Shown: one piece after another, positions 18,901 through 24,900 of the stretch
How the letters are laid out: the number at the start of each line of letters is the position of its first letter
Numbering within the stretch: position 1 is the first letter of the stretch
Program-made: the position numbers and the translations under genes
The notes under the pieces: generated by a model
What the model saw: the letters and a program-made list of their open reading frames with translations, nothing else
What the model was told of the DNA's origin: nothing
Databases searched by the model: none
Origin: an uncultured Saprospiraceae bacterium
GTDB taxonomy: Bacteria > Bacteroidota > Bacteroidia > Chitinophagales > Saprospiraceae
Reading direction: 5' to 3'
Length of the DNA: 28,112 bases
Assembly: GCA_937973565.1 (NCBI GenBank)
Contig: CALJKQ010000326.1
Location: 1-28,112, forward strand

Positions 18901-21900
18901 GACTGTATGTACCCGTTGCTCCACCTTGATTTTTAACAAGGATTTGATAAGTAACCGTATAGGTTCCATTTGCATTGGCAGTTACAGTACCCAAATTTTT
19001 AACCATTGTTACATATGGTAAGTCACCACATGCATCGTCGGTAATATCTGTTACACCGTCTCCGGTTCTATCCAGCTCTGCTTTGTTGTACAAGCCCTGG
19101 CCTGGCTGACTGCCCGGTCCGTTGCCTGCCACTCCGCACGCTGTATAGATGTTGTCGCCTCCGTCTGCTGAACCTGGTTCCAGATTCAAGGTCACATTGA
19201 AGCTTACATTGTATGTATGCGTAGCTCCACCTGCTATGGTTGCATTCGTTGCCAATGTTGTGCTGCCGTTGGTATTCATTGCTCCACTCGCCTGACCGCT
19301 GTAACTTCCGCTGTTGATGGTTACATCGTTGTCAAACTGTGGTGTATCCTTCAAGCTGTAGCTACCTGTAGCACCGCCCACGTTGCTTACGATTACCTGA
19401 TAGTTAACCGTATAAGTGCCATTCGCGTTTGGAATCACACCCACCAGGTTCTTAACCATTTTCACATATGGTAAGTCGCCACATGCATCATCGGTTACAT
19501 CTGTTGTGCCATCTCCTGTTCTATCCAACTCTGCTTTGTTGTACAAGCCCTGGCCCGGCTGACTGCCCGGTCCGTTGCCTGCCACTCCGCATGCTGTGTA
19601 GATGTTGTCGCCTCCATCTGCTGAGCCCGGTTCTAAGTTCAGGCTTACATTGAAGCTTACAGTGTATGTATGGGTCGCTCCACCTGCTATTGTTGCATTG
19701 GTTGCCAATGTTGTGCTGCCGCTTGTATTCATCGCACCACTTGCCTGACCACTATAACTTCCGCTGTTGATGGTTACGTCGTTGTCAAACTGTGGTGTAT
19801 CCTTCAAGCTATAGCTACCTGTGGCACCGCCAACATTCTTCACTATTACCTGATAAGTTACTGTGTAGGTGCCGTTGGCATTTGCTGTAACGCTGCCCAG
19901 GTTCTTAACCATTGTTACGTATGGTAAATCGCCGCATGCATCGTCCTCAATTTCAAACGTGCCGTCGGATCCTCTATCCAGATTTGCTTTGTTGTATAAG
20001 CCTTGCTCTGGTTCACTTCCAGGTCCATTGCCTACAACCTCACAGGCTGTGTAGACGTTGTCGCCTCCGTCTGCTGAACCTGGTTCAAGGTTCAGATTTA
20101 CATTGAAGCCCAATGTGTATATATGTGTATTGCCCGCTGTCAATACTTTGTCTCCAAAACTAATCGGAATCGCAGGTGCTCCTATAAACGCAGGTCCGTT
20201 GCCGAATCCTCCCAATACATCTACGAATGTATAATCCCATGCATTGATTGTTACATCATCATCAAATGCTGGTGTATCTGTCAATGTATAGTTTCCGCTT
20301 GCGCCTCCTACGTTCTCTACTGTCAATTTGTAGCTCACATAGTAAGTGCCGTTTGACAATGCAGTTACTCCTACCAAATCTTTTCTCATCTTGATGTATG
20401 GTAAGTCGCCACATGCATCATCCTCAACTTCATAAGTTGAATCTCCATTTCTGTCCAATTTAGCCAGGTTGTACAACCCTTGTCCTTGACCAGAACCCGG
20501 GCCATTGCCTGCCTGAGCACATGGTGTATAGATATTATTACCACCTGAAGAGGCACTTAAGTCAATTTTAACAACAAAACTGACATTGTATGTATGCGTA
20601 GAACCTGCGCTGATACTTGAATTATTTGCCAAGGTAGTTGTTCCAGAAACATTCATTGTTCCACTTGCCTGACCGCTGTATGCTCCAGACAATATTGTAA
20701 TGTCATCATCAAATAATGGCGCATCAACCAATGAATAGGTACCGGTGGTTCCTCCCATATTGGTAACAATCAATTGATAATTTACAGTATAGGTTCCATT
20801 TGGATGACTGGTAACGCCAACGAAGTTTTTCTTCATTTTCACGTATGGCAAATCACCACATGCGTCATCAGCAATTTCAGGAACACTGATAATATATCTA
20901 AACAACTCGGCTTTGTTGTACAATCCTTCTCCAGGATGGCTTCCCGGATCATTGCCTGATACTGTACAAGGTGTATAAACATTATCACCGGTCAAACCTG
21001 GTGCATCATCAAGATTGATATTGACAATGTAAACCAGGCTGTAGGTTTGTGTTTGATTACCTGCAATGGAAACGTTGGTTCCCAAAGTGGTACTTCCTGA
21101 TGTATTTAAAATACCATTAACCGGACCTGTATAACTTCCATTCACTATCGTAATGTCGTTGTCAAATGCCGGCGTGTCCTTGATTGTATATACACCAGCA
21201 CCCGCTGAAGTATTGGTCACAATCACATTGTATTTTATTGAGTAGGTTCCGTTTGCATTTGCTGTAGCGCTAACAAAATCTTTTTTCATTGTTAACACTG
21301 GCGAATAACCTGCATCAATTGTTGGATTATTGTCGCCTGGGTTGAGTACAAAATTGGGAGTTTTTCCAGTATTTACATCTGCATCACTGTCTTTTGTATC
21401 GTCAGGAGTATTGTCCTGAGGTGATCTGGTTGTATTAGGAACATCTCCAAAAATGATGTAATACACGCCTTTGCATACATTAAACTGATAAAAACCAGCC
21501 AATCCAGCATTGGTTATAGTTGTTGTGGTGGATACCGGCACATTGGTAACGGCATCGTATAATGTTACAGTAACGCCATTGATGCCCAATTCATTGTTAT
21601 CCTGAATTCCATCTTTGTTGCCGTCATACCACACATAATCACCCACTTTGGCTCTGTTTTCAATATTTACCACTACCTGGTCAGTAGCTGTACATCCCTT
21701 GCTATCGGTCACAGTCACGGTATAAGTGGTGCTAACCCCTGGGCTTACATTTATTGTGGTTGAGGTTGAACCATTGCTCCAAATAAATGTGTACCCCGGT
21801 GTGCCACCTCCGGCAGTTGCCGTAAGCGTAGTTGATGTTTCATAACATATGGTAACATCATTTCCAGCATTTACAAAAGGAAGAGGATTCACCGTTACCG

Positions 21901-24900
21901 TTACTGCATCGGTCTTAGTACAGCCTTTGCTGTCCGTTACTGTTACTGTATAGGTTGTTGTTGCAATCGGACTCACACTCGTGCTTGCTGTAATTGCACC
22001 GTTACTCCATAAATAGGTGTATCCTGGAGTACCGCCACTGCCCACTGCAGTCAATGTTGTGCTGAAGCCATAACAGATTTCTACATCCGGTCCGGCATTT
22101 GCATTTGGCAATGGATTAACAGTTACGGTCACCGCATCGGTCTTTGTACAGCCTTTGCTATCCGTTACTGTTACGGTATAGGTGGTGGTCACAGTTGGGC
22201 TCACACTGGTAGCTGCTGTGGTAGCGCCATTGCTCCACAAGTAAGTATATCCTGGTGTACCACCGCTGCCTATTGCTGTCAACGTTGTGCTGAAACCATA
22301 ACAGATTTCTACATCTGCACCCGCATCTACATTTGGCAATGGATTTACGATTACTTTAACCTGATCGGTCTTTGTACAACCCTTGCTGTCTGTTACTGTA
22401 ACTGTGTATGTTGTTGTCGTGGTTGGGCTTACACTGGTGCTCGCTGTGGTAGCTCCATTGCTCCACAAGTATGTATACCCTGGTGTACCGCCGCTGCCTG
22501 TTGCTGTCAATGTAGCGCTGAAGCCATAACAGATTTCTACATCCGGTCCTGCATCAACGTTTGGCAATGGATTTACGGTTACTGTTACTGCATCGGTCTT
22601 CGTACAGCCTTTGCTGTCAGTTACCGTTACGGTGTATGTGGTTGTTACTGTCGGACTTACTGTCTGACTAGCTGTATTTATACCATTGCTCCATGCATAA
22701 GTATAATTAGGTGTACCACCACTTCCCACTGCTGTTAAGGTTGTGCTGTTACCAGTACAGATAGCTACATCTGCTCCTGCATCTGCATTTGGCAATGGAT
22801 TAACGGTTACGATGACATCATCTGAATCTTCACATCCATTTTTCTTAACCGTAAGGATATAGGTTTTGGTAGAAGTAGGTGTAACCACATATGATTGACT
22901 GGTAGATAAAATGGTAGAATTCCCATTTTCTCTCCATTCATAGGTAGCTCCATTTACCGTTGTAGCAGTTAAAGTAGCGGATTGGCCTGCACAAATATTC
23001 TGGTCAGCTCCGGCTTCTGCCTGGATTGGATTATTAAGTGTAACTTCTGCCTGATCACTGGCGGTACAGCCATTACAATCTGTGACAACAAGTGTGTAGG
23101 TACCCGTTGTATTTACAGTAACGGTTGGACCATTGGTTGCTCCAACAATACCGGGACCTGACCATGCATAGGTCACAGAATTGTTAAATGAATTTGGTGT
23201 TGTGAATTCTACGTAATCTACGCGGAAAGCACATTTGCCATTGTCAGATATCTTGATATACTGCGTTGCAGTATTAAGTGTATAACAGAATGTTTGATAA
23301 CTATTATTGGAAAATACTTCAGATGCTTTTACATCGGTAAATCCTGAACCTGAGGATGTAGACCGCTGAACTTTCATATCTGAATTGGTACTATTGGTAT
23401 TACTACAATGTTCTAGTTTTGCTTTCACACAAATGATGGTCCCTGCGGGTACCTGTGTGCCAAAATTGAGGGTAATAAACGAAGTACCATTTCCTGATTT
23501 TGTCCATAATTTGGTACCGGCATTGTCTCCACATATGGTAGATGCATTGGGTGATTCCAACCAACCGCCCTGATCTGACAAGGTGTGGTTGCAATCGGAG
23601 GTACCTTGTGTTCCACATGTTGGAATTCCGGTAACCACTGAATTGATGATTTCCTGATCTCCTGTACAGATGGTAATATCAGGACCTACATCTACTGTTG
23701 GCTTTGGTACTACCGTAACTGCTTTGGACTCTGTATCGGTACAACCATTGGTATTGGTTACCGTAACTGTATAGGTCGTATTGGCATTTACTGTAACCGT
23801 TATGGCGGCCGTTGTTGCCCCTGTAGACCACAGATATGTACCTCCTCCGGTTGCTGTAAGGGTTACCTGTGAGCCAAGGCACACCGTATTGTTGCCATTG
23901 ATTCCAGCTGTAGGATTGGGGTTAACATTTACGGTAACATCGTCAGAATCCTCACATCCATCCTTTTTAACCGTAAGGATGTATGACTTAGTTGCTGTTG
24001 GTGTTACTACAAAGGTCTGACTTGTAGATAATACAGTTGAACTTCCGTTTTCTCTCCATTCATAAGTGGCTCCCGATACAGCTGTTGCAGTCAAAGTTGC
24101 TGATTGCCCGCTGCAAATGTTTTGATCTGCACCGGCATTGGCTACAATTGGATTGTTGTAAGTCACCACCATGGCATCACTGGAGGTACAACCACCACAA
24201 TCTGTAACTACCAAAGTATAGGTACCACTTGCATTTACTGTAACTGAAGTTCCATTGGTAGCGCCTAAAATACCAGGACCAGACCAGGAATAAGTTACAG
24301 AATTGTTGTATGTACCAGGTGTTGTGTATTTCACATAGTCTACCCTGAAGGCACATTTTCCGTTGTCGGAAATTTTGATGAATCTTGCATCCCCTGTCAA
24401 AGTATAACAATATTCATGATATGTGTTGGAACTAAATATTTCAGAAGCTTTTAATGTAACAAATCCCGATCCAGAACTAAGCGATGCCTGTATTTTTGCA
24501 TCGGAGTTGGAACTGGATGAATTGTTGCAGTGCTCTAGCTTCATATTCACACATATTGTGGTTCCCGTAGGAACAATGGAACCTAAATCCAGGGTAATGA
24601 AGGAAGTTCCATTACCTGATTGAGTCCAAAGTTTGGTACCCGCATTGTCCCCACATATGGTTGATGCGTTGGGTGATTCGAGCCATCCTCCGGATGCTGC
24701 AAGTGTATGGTTGCAATCCGATGTTCCTGAATTTCCACAAGAAGGTATGCCTGTGACACTGGAGTTGATGACCAACTCATCTCCCTCGCACAACTCTTTA
24801 TCAGGTCCCACATTTACCACAGCAGCCGGCTTCACGGTCACGGCTTTCGAAGCAGTGCCGGAACAGCCCGAGGCATTGGTAACAGTGACCGAATAGGTGG

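Noticed and set aside
15851..21298. Regular periodic repeats as a possible CRISPR array
   Set aside because: The period is about 453 bases, the repeats are coding throughout and there are no short repeat-spacer units.
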